A stretch of DNA of 11,442 nt from DASSTJ01 sp035707965 (GCA_035707965.1 DASSTJ010000117.1:1-11442), one strand, 5' to 3'; positions 1 through 6,634 are shown, counted from the stretch's first letter. A program made the numbers and translations. The notes: generated from the letters alone by a model not told the origin.

Positions 1-641
1 GGCCGCTGAGCCGGGACGAGATGGCCCAGGTTCTCGCGCGCGACATCCCCCGCGGGTCGTACGTCAACCTCGGCATCGGTGCACCCACCAAGGTCGGCGA
101 CCACCTCTCGCCGCACTCCGGGGTCGTCCTCCACACCGAGAACGGCATGCTCGGCATGGGGCCGGCAGCGACGGGCGACGCGATCGACCCCGACCTCATC
201 AATGCCGGCAAGCTCCCGGTGACGGAGCTGCCCGGCGCCTCGTACTTCCATCACGCCGACTCGTTCGCCATGATGCGCGGCGGCCACCTCGACCTGTGCG
301 TCCTCGGCGCCTACCAGGTGTCGGCGTCCGGGGATCTCGCCAACTGGCACACCGGTGAGCCCGACGCGATCCCAGCGGTAGGCGGCGCGATGGACCTGGC
401 TGTCGGGGCCAAGCAGGTCTTCGTGCTGATGTCGCTGTTCACGAAGTCCGGCGAGCCCAAGCTCGTGAGGCAGTGCACGTACCCACTCACCGCGCTCCGG
501 CGGGTGAACCGGGTCTACACGGACTTCGCCGCGTTCGAGATCACCGGGCCGGGCGAGGTCGTCGTCCGGGAGACGTGGGGCATCTCGTTCGACGAGCTTA
601 GCTCCGCCGTCGACGTCCCCCTGAGGGAGGCGACGTCATGA
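1..641 (+). CDS. 3-oxoacid CoA-transferase subunit B (5' end outside window)
   Basis: This is the B subunit of a two-subunit 3-oxoacid CoA-transferase (ScoB/PcaJ type), which moves CoA from succinyl-CoA to a 3-oxo acid in the cytoplasm. Visible family signatures are YVNLGIG, ENGMLGMGP carrying the catalytic glutamate, the ELPGASYFHHADSF block, GGHLDLCVLGAYQVS, GGAMDLAVGAKQVFVLM and CTYPLTA. The reading frame is open to the left edge, and the residues before the ATG at 21 (PLSRDE) match the usual N-terminus, LSRDEMA. That ATG is therefore probably internal and the true start lies just outside the window. About 213 residues are visible against a usual length near 215. The stop overlaps the next gene (ATGA). 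A subunit A gene would be expected immediately upstream. Whether the substrate is acetoacetate, 3-oxoadipate or another acid cannot be told from this subunit alone. Confidence 0.93.
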   Translation, partial: PLSRDEMAQVLARDIPRGSYVNLGIGAPTKVGDHLSPHSGVVLHTENGMLGMGPAATGDAIDPDLINAGKLPVTELPGASYFHHADSFAMMRGGHLDLCVLGAYQVSASGDLANWHTGEPDAIPAVGGAMDLAVGAKQVFVLMSLFTKSGEPKLVRQCTYPLTALRRVNRVYTDFAAFEITGPGEVVVRETWGISFDELSSAVDVPLREATS

Positions 642-2095
642 CCCCGGCTACCAGCAGGACGGAGAAGATGCTGCACAGGCCCCAGTTCTACATCGGCGGC
701 GCGTGGGTCGACCCGGTCGAGCCGCGCAGCCTGGACGTCCTGGACCCCGCAACCGAGCAGGCGTTCGCCACGGTCAGCCTGGGGACGGCTCAGGACGTCG
801 ACCGCGCGGTAGGGGCAGCGCGTGAGGCCTTCGGTAGGTACTCCCAGACCAGCGTGGAGGACCGGTTGGGGTACCTCGAGCGGATCATCTCCGGCTTTCG
901 GGCACGGCTGCCCGAGATCGCCCGGACGATGACGCGGGAGATGGGGTCACCGATCACCTTCTCGACGGAACGCCAGGCCACCGTCGCGCTGTTCCACTTC
1001 GAGGAGGCGGCCCGCGTGCTGAGGGCCTACCGCTTCGAGGAGCAGATGGGAGCGGGGCTGGTGCGGCGCGAGCCCATCGGCGTCTGCGGCCTCATCACGC
1101 CGTGGAACTGGCCGCTGAACCAGGTCGCATCGAAGGCGGCCCCGGCGCTCGCCACTGGCTGCACCGTGGTGCTCAAGCCCAGCGAGCTCGCGCCGCTCAG
1201 CGCCATGGTGCTTGCCGAGGTCATCCACGACGCAGGGCTGCCGCCCGGCGTCTTCAACCTCGTCAACGGCGACGGCCCCACGGTCGGTGAGGCCATCGCA
1301 GCCCATCCCGATGTCGACATGGTCTCGCTCACCGGCTCGACCGGCGCCGGCATCCGGGTGTCCAAGCTCGCGGCCGACACGGTGAAGCGCGTCTCGCTCG
1401 AGCTCGGTGGCAAGTCGGCCAACATCATCCTGCCCGACGCCGACCTGGAAGCAGCAGTCGTCGCCGGAGTGCACTCCTGCTACACCAACGGTGGGCAGAA
1501 CTGTCAGTCGCCCACGCGGATGCTCGTGCACCGCTCGCAACGCGACGAGGCCTATGCCGCCGCGCGTCGGGCCGCCGAGGAGGTCCGTCTCGGGGATCCG
1601 CTCGACCCCACGACCACGATGGGGCCCGTCGTGAGCAGGGCTCAGATGGAGAAGATCACCGCGCTCGTGCAGTCCGGGATCGACGAGGGCGCGACGCTCG
1701 TAGCCGGCGGTCCAGGGCGCCCTGACGGGCTTGACGAGGGGTTCTACGTCCGTCCGACCGTCTTCGGCGACGTCACGTCCCAGATGCGGATCGCCCGCGA
1801 GGAGATCTTCGGCCCCGTGCTCTCGATCCTGCTCTACGAGACCGAGGACGAGGCCGTCGAGATCGCGAATGACACTCCGTTCGGGCTGGCAGGTTTCGTG
1901 CAGTCGAAGGACGTCGACCGCGCCCGCCGGGTCGCGAACCGCATTCGTGCCGGCCGCGTCTATCTCAACGGCGCCCCGTTCGACCGCAGCCTGCCGTTCG
2001 GCGGTTACAAGCAGTCCGGCAACGGTCGGGAGTTCGGGCGGTTCGGTTTCGAGGAGTACCTCGAGGTGAAGGCGGTGCTCGGCTATCCACAGTGA
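638..2095 (+). CDS. aldehyde dehydrogenase family protein
   Basis: This NAD(P)-dependent aldehyde dehydrogenase oxidises an aldehyde to the carboxylic acid. The 485 residues span the whole family. Landmarks are TPWNWPLNQ with Asn157, Lys180 in VLKPSELAPL, the nucleotide-binding GSTGAG at 233-238, the general base Glu255 in LELGGK, the nucleophile Cys289 in NGGQNCQSP (34 residues after the Glu, as expected), EEIFGPVLS, and PFGGYKQSGNGREFG near the C-terminus. The start at 638 shares ATGA with the preceding stop and has GAGGGAGG at 623-630. A second ATG at 668 (MLHRPQFYIGG) would fit the core family start and also has a purine-rich leader, so the first ten residues are uncertain. Overlap with the CoA-transferase implies translational coupling in one catabolic operon. 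The substrate is unknown. Confidence 0.95.
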   Translation: MTPATSRTEKMLHRPQFYIGGAWVDPVEPRSLDVLDPATEQAFATVSLGTAQDVDRAVGAAREAFGRYSQTSVEDRLGYLERIISGFRARLPEIARTMTREMGSPITFSTERQATVALFHFEEAARVLRAYRFEEQMGAGLVRREPIGVCGLITPWNWPLNQVASKAAPALATGCTVVLKPSELAPLSAMVLAEVIHDAGLPPGVFNLVNGDGPTVGEAIAAHPDVDMVSLTGSTGAGIRVSKLAADTVKRVSLELGGKSANIILPDADLEAAVVAGVHSCYTNGGQNCQSPTRMLVHRSQRDEAYAAARRAAEEVRLGDPLDPTTTMGPVVSRAQMEKITALVQSGIDEGATLVAGGPGRPDGLDEGFYVRPTVFGDVTSQMRIAREEIFGPVLSILLYETEDEAVEIANDTPFGLAGFVQSKDVDRARRVANRIRAGRVYLNGAPFDRSLPFGGYKQSGNGREFGRFGFEEYLEVKAVLGYPQ

Positions 2096-2107
2096 CGAGA
2101 GGACGAC

Positions 2108-2734
2108 ATGGTGAACCTCGACCAGAGGGAACGCCTGGCGGCGATGCTGGACCGCGAGGAGCTGTTCGACCTGGTGAGGCGGGAACGCTTCGCTCGCGAC
2201 CAGCGACTCTTCGACGTGATGCGTGACTGCTTCCACGACGACGCCTACGTGCGGACGACGTGGTACGACGGACGCGGCGGCGCGGCCTACGTGGAGGCGA
2301 CGAAGACCTGGATGGCGCGCGCAGGGAACGGCAAGCACTGGGTCTTCCCGGCGTACGCCCAGGTCAACGGCGATCGGGCGACTGTCGAGAGTCCGGCGAA
2401 GATCTTCAGCCGGACCATGGTGGACGGGGTCGAGGTCGACTTCCACGCCTACTGCCGGTTCTTCTCACGCGCCGTCCGGGTCGACGGCTCGTGGAAGCTG
2501 ATGACCTTCGAGGTCCTGATGGAGCGCGACGAGCTGCGCCCGGTCCACGCGGGTAGCGCGCTCCCGGTCGATGCTGCCCAGCTCGAGGGGCTTCGGCCGT
2601 CCTACCGGTTCCTCACCTGGATCCAGTCGACCCGTGGCGTGACAGTGAGCCAGGACTTGCTCGGTGATGACCGGCCGGCCGAGCTTGACTCGTTTCACCA
2701 AGGCGAGATGGCCTGGCTCGCAGGCCGGGCGTAG
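2108..2734 (+). CDS. SnoaL-like / NTF2-fold family protein
   Basis: This 208-residue protein is an alpha+beta-barrel (SnoaL/NTF2-like) protein. Seen in the sequence are a helical N-terminus (RERLAAMLDREELFDLVRRE), the FARDQRLFDVMRDCFHDDAYV segment typical of the cone-shaped fold, then alternating strands with NGDRATVESPAKIF and VDFHAYCRFFSRAVRVDGSWKL. Members of this superfamily act as small cyclases, isomerases, dehydratases or dioxygenase beta subunits, and many are uncharacterised. No catalytic residues can be assigned safely. It begins 12 nt after the aldehyde dehydrogenase with AGAGGA at 2098-2103, so it belongs to the same operon and probably acts on the same substrate family. A hairpin follows its stop. 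Confidence 0.85.
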   Translation: MVNLDQRERLAAMLDREELFDLVRRERFARDQRLFDVMRDCFHDDAYVRTTWYDGRGGAAYVEATKTWMARAGNGKHWVFPAYAQVNGDRATVESPAKIFSRTMVDGVEVDFHAYCRFFSRAVRVDGSWKLMTFEVLMERDELRPVHAGSALPVDAAQLEGLRPSYRFLTWIQSTRGVTVSQDLLGDDRPAELDSFHQGEMAWLAGRA

Positions 2735-2742
2735 AGATCAGC

Positions 2743-2762
2743 GCCGAGCCTGCACGCTCGGC
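2743..2762. terminator. hairpin between convergent genes
   Basis: A perfect 7-bp stem, GCCGAGC/GCTCGGC, with a 6-nt loop lies in the 41-nt gap between two convergent stop codons. There is no T tract on either side, which is common in high-GC actinobacteria. The position suits a shared bidirectional terminator; this function is inferred. Confidence 0.6.
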
Positions 2763-2775
2763 AGGCGACGCCACC

Positions 2776-3252
2776 TCAGCTGTGCTCGAGCGGGTCGGTG
2801 ACGTCGGCGACCGTGGCTTGCAGCGCGCGGACGAGTTGCTCACCTGACACCGTCGCCGAGACGCCGTGAGCTCCGCCACCGATGGAGACAGTGCCGTTGA
2901 CCCCCTCGTCCGCGATGACCGGCCACGGCTTCAGGGAGCCGAACGGCGTGATGGTGCCGCGCTCGAAGCCGGTGGCTGCGCGGGCAGTCTCGGCGTCCGG
3001 CATTGACAGCCGGTTCACCCCCAGGAGGGCACGCAGCTTGGGCCACGAGATCTGCCGGTCCCCCGGGACGAGGACGAACACGTAGTCGTCGTCACTTCGT
3101 CGCACGACGAGCGTCTTGATGATGCGGTCCGGCGTCACTCCCCTGGCCCGCGCGGCCTCCTCCAGCGACTTCACCGGACCGTGGCGCACCATGACGTGCT
3201 CGATGCCGCTCTCCGCCAGTGCCGCCGCCGCTCGTTCTTCGCCCGAGGTCAT
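2776..3252 (-). CDS. YbaK/EbsC family aminoacyl-tRNA deacylase
   Basis: This is a free-standing tRNA-editing domain of the YbaK/ProX superfamily, whose members hydrolyse mischarged tRNAs such as Cys-tRNA(Pro). The 158 residues match the family length. Key features are Lys46 in IIKTLVV (the position of the essential lysine in characterised YbaK), VLVPGDRQISWPKL at about 61-73, GFERGTITPFG at 95-105 and the glycine-rich GGGAHG near 126. Exact substrate specificity within the superfamily cannot be assigned by eye. The ATG at 3252 has AGGA eight bases upstream. The gene starts 3 nt after the stop of the unknown gene upstream, so the two look co-transcribed. It converges on the SnoaL-like gene. 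Confidence 0.92.
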   Translation of the reverse strand: MTSGEERAAAALAESGIEHVMVRHGPVKSLEEAARARGVTPDRIIKTLVVRRSDDDYVFVLVPGDRQISWPKLRALLGVNRLSMPDAETARAATGFERGTITPFGSLKPWPVIADEGVNGTVSIGGGAHGVSATVSGEQLVRALQATVADVTDPLEHS

Positions 3253-3255
3253 GCC

Positions 3256-3843
3256 TCACATCCTGCCGACCACGACTCCCGCCGCCCAGCCCGGCGCGCG
3301 ACCGTGGCGCGGCGGGCGGACCGACTCGGCGTCGTGACCCGACCGCACGAGCAGCCAGGAGACGAGCGAGTTCGAGTTCCACATGTCACCGGTGCGGAAC
3401 TCGTCGCGGCCCCAGATGGCGATCGGGAACTCCGGCAACAGCGAGAGCATCCGCTCGGCCGCGGTTCGCTCGCTGCTCAACCGCTGTGGGCTGTCCACGG
3501 CCTCGGTCGCGTCGGGGATCATGCCGCCGCGCCAGCAGCGCACCTCGTAACGGAACAGTCGCGAGCGCCCGAGCCACCGCATCCCGACCGGCCCCTCGCA
3601 CACCACTCCCCGGTCTGGCGCGCCGATGCTCCAGACCGGGGCCATCTCGATGACGAACCGGTCCGCACCTAACCGCACCTCCAGCGCGGCGTGGTACAGG
3701 TCTTGGCGTTCTCGGTGCTGCAGTCGCGCACTGGCCCACTCGAAGATCCGACCGTTGATCCGCACGCAGTGCGTGTTGTCACCGGCGCCGAGCGGCAGCC
3801 AGTACAGGTCGACGCACGCGGAAGGCCGCGACTCGGCTGGCAT
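3256..3843 (-). CDS. conserved actinobacterial protein of unknown function
   Basis: This 195-residue soluble protein has no assigned function that I can support. I recognise its pattern as a conserved actinobacterial hypothetical family. Blocks are VDLYWLPLGAGDNTHCVRINGRIFE (11-35), DLYHAALEVRLGADRFVIEM (48-67), GVVCEGPVG, RLFRYEVRCWRGGMIPD (95-111), IWGRDEF, and DMWNSNSLVSWLLVRSG (153-169). The YHxALEV strand followed much later by an Asn-rich helix start loosely recalls papain-like (NlpC/P60, LRAT, PPPDE) folds, but no cysteine sits at the expected place. I chose the ATG at 3843 rather than one 45 bases upstream because GGGAGG lies 8 bases before it. The gene ends 3 nt before the YbaK-type gene, suggesting a two-gene operon. 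No signal peptide or membrane segment is seen. Confidence 0.8.
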   Translation of the reverse strand: MPAESRPSACVDLYWLPLGAGDNTHCVRINGRIFEWASARLQHRERQDLYHAALEVRLGADRFVIEMAPVWSIGAPDRGVVCEGPVGMRWLGRSRLFRYEVRCWRGGMIPDATEAVDSPQRLSSERTAAERMLSLLPEFPIAIWGRDEFRTGDMWNSNSLVSWLLVRSGHDAESVRPPRHGRAPGWAAGVVVGRM

Positions 3844-3939
3844 GGTCGACACCTCCCACGACCAGCGAACGTCGCGGACCCGATCCACCGGTAGGTGCCA
3901 AGGTCACGCAGGCATCGCGAACCCGGATAAGAGGCCAGG

Positions 3940-4271
3940 TCACAAGCGCCACTCGATCGGTGTGTCCACGTCCGGCTCGTAGCAGCAGCGGGCACCGGTG
4001 CGCACGTGCGTGGTCAGGTGACGGGCAACGACGGGGTCGGCGGCGTGGATCACGTCCAGCGCCGTGGCGATCGCCTTGCGGACCGTGACGCGCGCCCGCT
4101 CGGCACTGCTGCCCACCGTCCGTCGGCGCCCGCCGATGCCCGTCGCCGCTGACACTTGTGCGAGCAAGGCCTCAGAGTCGACCCGCTAGGTCGATGCGGA
4201 CGTCGAGTTCGTCCGGCCCCCAGTGCGTCGCCAGTGCGGCGTCCAGCGCGTATGACGTAGGCGCTGGGCAT
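3940..4271 (-). pseudogene. frame-broken gene ending in a regulator-type C-terminal domain
   Basis: The last 80 codons (stop at 3940) read AQVSAATGIGGRRR, SSAERARVTVRKAI, then RTGARCCYEPDVDTPIEW. I recognise this as the C-terminal tail of actinobacterial ATP-binding or adenylate-cyclase-associated regulators (consensus GLGGRxR, SxAERARxxVTKAI, VRTGTxCxYxPD). This frame is closed by TAG at 4188. A second frame (4249-4172) carries a plausible stretch, ALDAALATHWGPDELDVRID, and ends in TGA at 4172. A third frame has an ATG at 4271 with a perfect AGGAGG five bases upstream. Third-position GC is high in each piece only in its own frame. The simplest reading is one short gene of about 110 codons broken by two frameshifts, one possibly in the CCC run at 4182-4184. 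A truncated remnant of a large regulator, or sequencing error, are alternatives. Confidence 0.6.
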
Positions 4272-4332
4272 GGTGTCCTCCTGGGGTCGGGGTGGCTCTC
4301 ACCCAGAAGGCGTGACTGCTGGCGTCACACCG

Positions 4333-4347
4333 TGCCGCGAGGCGGCA
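4333..4347 (-). terminator. hairpin after the DUF1232 gene
   Basis: A 6-bp perfect stem, TGCCGC/GCGGCA, with a 3-nt loop lies 5 nt past the stop of the minus-strand DUF1232 gene. It sits within a wider inverted repeat, CCGTGCCG (4330-4337) and CGGCACGG (4361-4368), whose right arm overlaps the gene's 3' end. There is no T tract. It may end transcription coming from the 4.8-5.1 kb genes; this is inferred. Confidence 0.4.
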
Positions 4348-4352
4348 TCGAG

Positions 4353-4790
4353 TCAGGTCTCGGCACGGCGGCGTCGGCCGTCGAGCACTCGCTCCAGCAG
4401 TCGCGGGTCCTCCGGCCACGCCTCCAGCAGCACCGGCCGCGGGATGCTGCGCGCCGCGTAGCGCAGCAGGAGCACCACGGCCACGACGTCGTCCAGCGGT
4501 CCGATCACCGGCAGGAACTCGGGGATCAGGTCGATCGGCGAGACCACCCACACCACGGCGACGAGCAGTGCGATCTTGGCCCGAGTCGGCACCCGCGAGT
4601 CACGGCGCAGACGCCGGGCCGCCGTCACGCAGGCCGGCAGGAACGCCGCGACGTCACGCAGCACGCCAGGCGGCAGTCGCCTGGCCAGCAGCACCATGAC
4701 ACCCCAGCTGGCCAGCACCACAGCGACGGCGATGCCGAGCAGCCACGCCCACTTCTCGACCACGGTGTCACGGTACGGCAGGGAACCCAC
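4353..4790 (-). CDS. DUF1232 (YkvA-like) membrane protein
   Basis: This 145-residue inner-membrane protein carries the DUF1232 hallmark, SPIDLIPEFLPVIGPLDDV at residues 84-102. The first hydrophobic segment is at about 15-36, followed by a basic, helical linker (ARRLRRDSRVPTRAK). A second segment is at 71-88 and a third follows the DUF1232 motif at about 102-110. The C-terminus is basic and cytoplasmic-looking. Members are widespread and of unknown biochemical function. The start is GTG at 4790, 18 nt after the stop of the thioredoxin-like gene. No strong ribosome site precedes it, and an in-frame GTG at 4763 is an alternative start. Co-transcription with the upstream gene is likely. Confidence 0.88.
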   Translation of the reverse strand: MGSLPYRDTVVEKWAWLLGIAVAVVLASWGVMVLLARRLPPGVLRDVAAFLPACVTAARRLRRDSRVPTRAKIALLVAVVWVVSPIDLIPEFLPVIGPLDDVVAVVLLLRYAARSIPRPVLLEAWPEDPRLLERVLDGRRRRAET

Positions 4791-4808
4791 GCATCACTCG
4801 GCACAACG

Positions 4809-5084
4809 TCACCGCAGGGACAGCACCGCGTCGCGGATCTGCTCGCTGGACGGCAGATCCAGCCGACAGCACGGCCCGCCGTGCACGGGCTGCCCCGTCA
4901 ACACGTCCACTCCGTCGAGCACCAGGGTGGGCGACGGGTAGTCGCCGACGACGACCTCCAGCTGCTCGTCCATGCCGCATTCGGCGAGAAGGACCCGAAC
5001 CTCATCGACGAGCCGACCGGCGAGAAGGCAGTCAGGAGCCTGCAGGACCTGTAGTCGCGCTTGACGTCCCGACCGCCCAGTCAT
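4809..5084 (-). CDS. small thioredoxin-like fold protein with a single active-site-position Cys
   Basis: This 91-residue cytoplasmic protein has the layout of a minimal thioredoxin fold: strand LQVLQAPDC (11-19), helix LLAGRLVDEVRVLLAE, strand LEVVVGD, the SPTLVLDGVDV block (51-61) with a likely cis-proline at Pro52, then GGPCCRLDLPSSEQIRDAV. It resembles the short glutaredoxin or alkylmercury-lyase-associated actinobacterial proteins that carry PTLLVDGxD and a CRLY segment. The usual CxxC is reduced to one cysteine (Cys19-L-L-A), and a Cys72-Cys73 pair sits near the C-terminus. A classical disulfide reductase mechanism is therefore doubtful. The start at 5084 is fixed by GGAGG five bases upstream; a longer in-frame reading to 5258 runs into the oxidoreductase coding region and is rejected. 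It lies upstream of the DUF1232 gene. Confidence 0.75.
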   Translation of the reverse strand: MTGRSGRQARLQVLQAPDCLLAGRLVDEVRVLLAECGMDEQLEVVVGDYPSPTLVLDGVDVLTGQPVHGGPCCRLDLPSSEQIRDAVLSLR

Positions 5085-5163
5085 CGCCACCTCCACGGGT
5101 CGAGCAATGCCTCCAGGGTAGGACGGACATAGCGCGAGCGTGGCTCCCGGTTGGCGCGGAGAG

Positions 5164-5712
5164 TCAGGCGACGATGCCGAACCCGCCGGTCCACGAGACC
5201 TTCTCGCCGGCCGCCAGACTGATCTGCAGGAAGCCCATGGCCTCGAGCTCGCGCGCACGCTTCAGCCCACCGGCGTCGATCGCCTTGAGGCCGCCGGACG
5301 TCACCACGCCGGCCAGCGTCGACTTGGCATCGGCGTCGTCCCCTGCGATGAGCACGGTCGTCGTGAGGGGGCCGACGGTTCCCGCCGAGAGCGTGCCGGC
5401 GAACGTCGTGTTGAACGCCTTGAGCACCCGTGAGCCGGGCAGCTTCGCGGCGATCTCGGCGGCGGCGGAGCTGTCGGCCGGCACGGTGAGCTCGTCGAAC
5501 GTCTCGAAGTTCAGCGGCTTCGTGATGTCGACGACGATCTTGCCGTCGAGCTGGTCTGCGCGCTGCTCGAGCACCGCCGACACGGCCGGGTACGGCACGG
5601 CGAGGACGACGATGTCGCCGCTCGCGGCAGTGTTCACGTCGTTCTCGCCGAGCAGCTGCACGGTGTGTCCGCCGCGACCAGCGACGGCCGCGATGGCCTG
5701 GCCACGCGCGCC
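5164..5712 (-). pseudogene. NADPH-dependent F420 reductase-like protein, 5'-truncated
   Basis: The sequence matches the Rossmann-fold NADPH:F420 reductase-like family. It has GHTVQLLGE, SGDIVVLAVPYPAV, DGKIVVDITKPLNF, SSAAAEIAAKLPGSRVLKAF followed by NTTFAGTLSAG, then VLIAGDDADAK and RARELEAMGFLQISL. The frame is open only to a TGA at 5713-5715. The first visible residues, GARGQAIAAVAGRGG, correspond to the part just after the N-terminal GxGNM dinucleotide-binding loop, so the initiator and first strand are missing. In addition, the stretch between VQLLGEND and SGDIVVL seems some 20-25 residues shorter than in relatives I recall. A GTG at 5661 could start a shortened protein, but that would lack the nucleotide loop. 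Likely a non-functional remnant; the 3' end is intact. Confidence 0.7.
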
Positions 5713-5897
5713 TCACCGACGCCGGCTGGGACACCATCGTCGGCGCTGCACCGGGTCATGTCGACGCCGTCCGCCGGCTCGTTCTCGACCCGCTCTCTCG
5801 ACGGCAGCTCGCTCAGCTCACCACGATCGGCGACGCGCTGCTCGGGGTGCTGGACCCTGAGGGCCACATGACGCAGCCCGTCGACGAGGACGGCTGA
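5706..5897 (+). pseudogene. MarR-family regulator, 3' remnant
   Basis: The plus-strand frame ending at the TGA at 5895-5897 reads ARLTDAGWDTIVGAAPGHVD, AVRRLVLDPLSRRQLAQL, TTIGDALLGVLDPEGHM. This is the wing end (LTDAG) and the C-terminal dimerisation helices of a MarR-type winged-helix repressor. About 63 residues remain of a usual 150 or so. The DNA-recognition helix and everything before it are absent, because the minus-strand oxidoreductase begins at the same point. No start codon or ribosome site is available. An alternative is that SDGRDGLATRA, read in a neighbouring frame just upstream, belongs to it and a base is missing at 5711-5712. That stretch is antisense to convincing oxidoreductase sequence, so I do not favour it. 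Confidence 0.68.
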
Positions 5898-6024
5898 TCG
5901 GGGACTACCCAGCAGACCCGGTGGAGTCGGCCACCACGCCGCCCTCGCTGGGCCGTTCGCCTCTGCCGTGCCCCCGATCCAGCCCGGACGCTGGTGGTGC
6001 CGGGGACGGCGCAAGGAGGTCGTC

Positions 6025-6549
6025 ATGGCAGTCGGCTGGCAGCTGCCCGTCATCTGGGTCGGGCTCGGGATCGTCGTCGTCGTCTGTGGCGTGCGTGCCT
6101 CCCGGAGTCACAGCGCCTACCGGGTCGGTGTCGTCGCGGTGAGCATGCTCTGGGTGGTGGCGGGTGCCGGCGCCAACGGCTACTTCCTCGCGCGCGGCGA
6201 CGACTTCTCGGGCTTCGCGGACGGCGCCTCCACCTCCTTCGTGCACGACACGTGGGAGTCGCTCGTCGTGCCGCACCACACGCTGTTCATCGGCCTGCTG
6301 GTGGCCTTCGAGGCAGCGGCGGGACTGGCCGTGCTCGTCGAGGGCCTCGTACGGCAGACCGCCCTCCTGCTCCTGACCGCGTTCAACGTCGCTCTGCTGC
6401 CCTTCGGCTGGGGCTATCTGATCTGGTCGGTGCCGCTGGTCGTCGCGCTCATCCTGTTGTGGCGCGCGGGCACGCGTGGGCACCTCGTCGTCAGCCGTTC
6501 TGACGCGACGGTCGAGGCTGACGCGCCGAAGGCTGGTGCCACGCCATGA
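6025..6549 (+). CDS. integral membrane protein of unknown function
   Basis: This 174-residue protein has about five hydrophobic segments, near residues 7-23, 33-53, 86-106 and two within 111-147. A short polar stretch containing ARGDDFSGFADGASTSFVHD lies between the second and third. The block TWESLVVPHHTLFIGLLVAFEAA and LLPFGWGYLIWSVPL look conserved-type, with paired histidines at 84-85 at the membrane boundary. I do not recognise a named family and assign no function. The start at 6025 is set by AAGGAGGT at 6013-6020; the open frame extends 57 bases further upstream but without a ribosome site. It stands alone, about 130 bases downstream of the MarR remnant and about 130 bases before the SDR gene. 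Confidence 0.82.
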   Translation: MAVGWQLPVIWVGLGIVVVVCGVRASRSHSAYRVGVVAVSMLWVVAGAGANGYFLARGDDFSGFADGASTSFVHDTWESLVVPHHTLFIGLLVAFEAAAGLAVLVEGLVRQTALLLLTAFNVALLPFGWGYLIWSVPLVVALILLWRAGTRGHLVVSRSDATVEADAPKAGATP

Positions 6550-6619
6550 CCGCGGCGTGAAGGTGCGCCAGCCCGAGTCGTCCCAGGACCACCGACTCTG
6601 GTCACACCCTCGTCAACCC

Positions 6620-6634
6620 CGCCACGCTGTGGCG
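6620..6634 (+). terminator. hairpin between membrane gene and SDR gene
   Basis: A 6-bp perfect stem, CGCCAC/GTGGCG, with a 3-nt loop lies 70 nt past the membrane-protein stop. A second inverted repeat, GAGTCG (6575-6580) and CGACTC (6593-6598), precedes it. No T tract follows. It could end the upstream transcript or sit in the SDR leader. Confidence 0.35.

Noticed and set aside
947..2446. Long minus-strand open frame of 499 codons opposite the aldehyde dehydrogenase and SnoaL-like genes
   Set aside because: It is antisense to two well-supported genes and has no recognisable domain; GC-rich codon bias opens such frames routinely.
3844..3939. Possible promoter for the minus-strand unknown/YbaK pair
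   Set aside because: No -35/-10 pair with proper spacing could be defended in this 96-nt gap.
4312..4328. GTGAC-N7-GTCAC inverted repeat
   Set aside because: Five-base arms are too short to distinguish from chance at this GC content.
4158..5054. Plus-strand open frame of 298 codons
   Set aside because: It has a His/Gln/Arg-rich composition without structure and runs opposite the DUF1232 and thioredoxin-like genes, which have clear motifs.
5665..5711. SDGRDGLATRA on the plus strand as an upstream part of the MarR remnant, needing one inserted base
   Set aside because: The same bases encode GQAIAAVAGRGGHTV of the oxidoreductase on the other strand, which is the better family match.
5081..5737. 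Minus-strand frame across the F420-reductase remnant, ending in RYVRPTLEALLDPWRWR
   Set aside because: The tail looks briefly protein-like, but the rest is Arg-rich out-of-frame sequence and no ribosome site or domain supports it.
5920..5935. GGTGG-N6-CCACC hairpin after the MarR remnant
   Set aside because: A 5-bp stem with no T tract is too weak to call a terminator.
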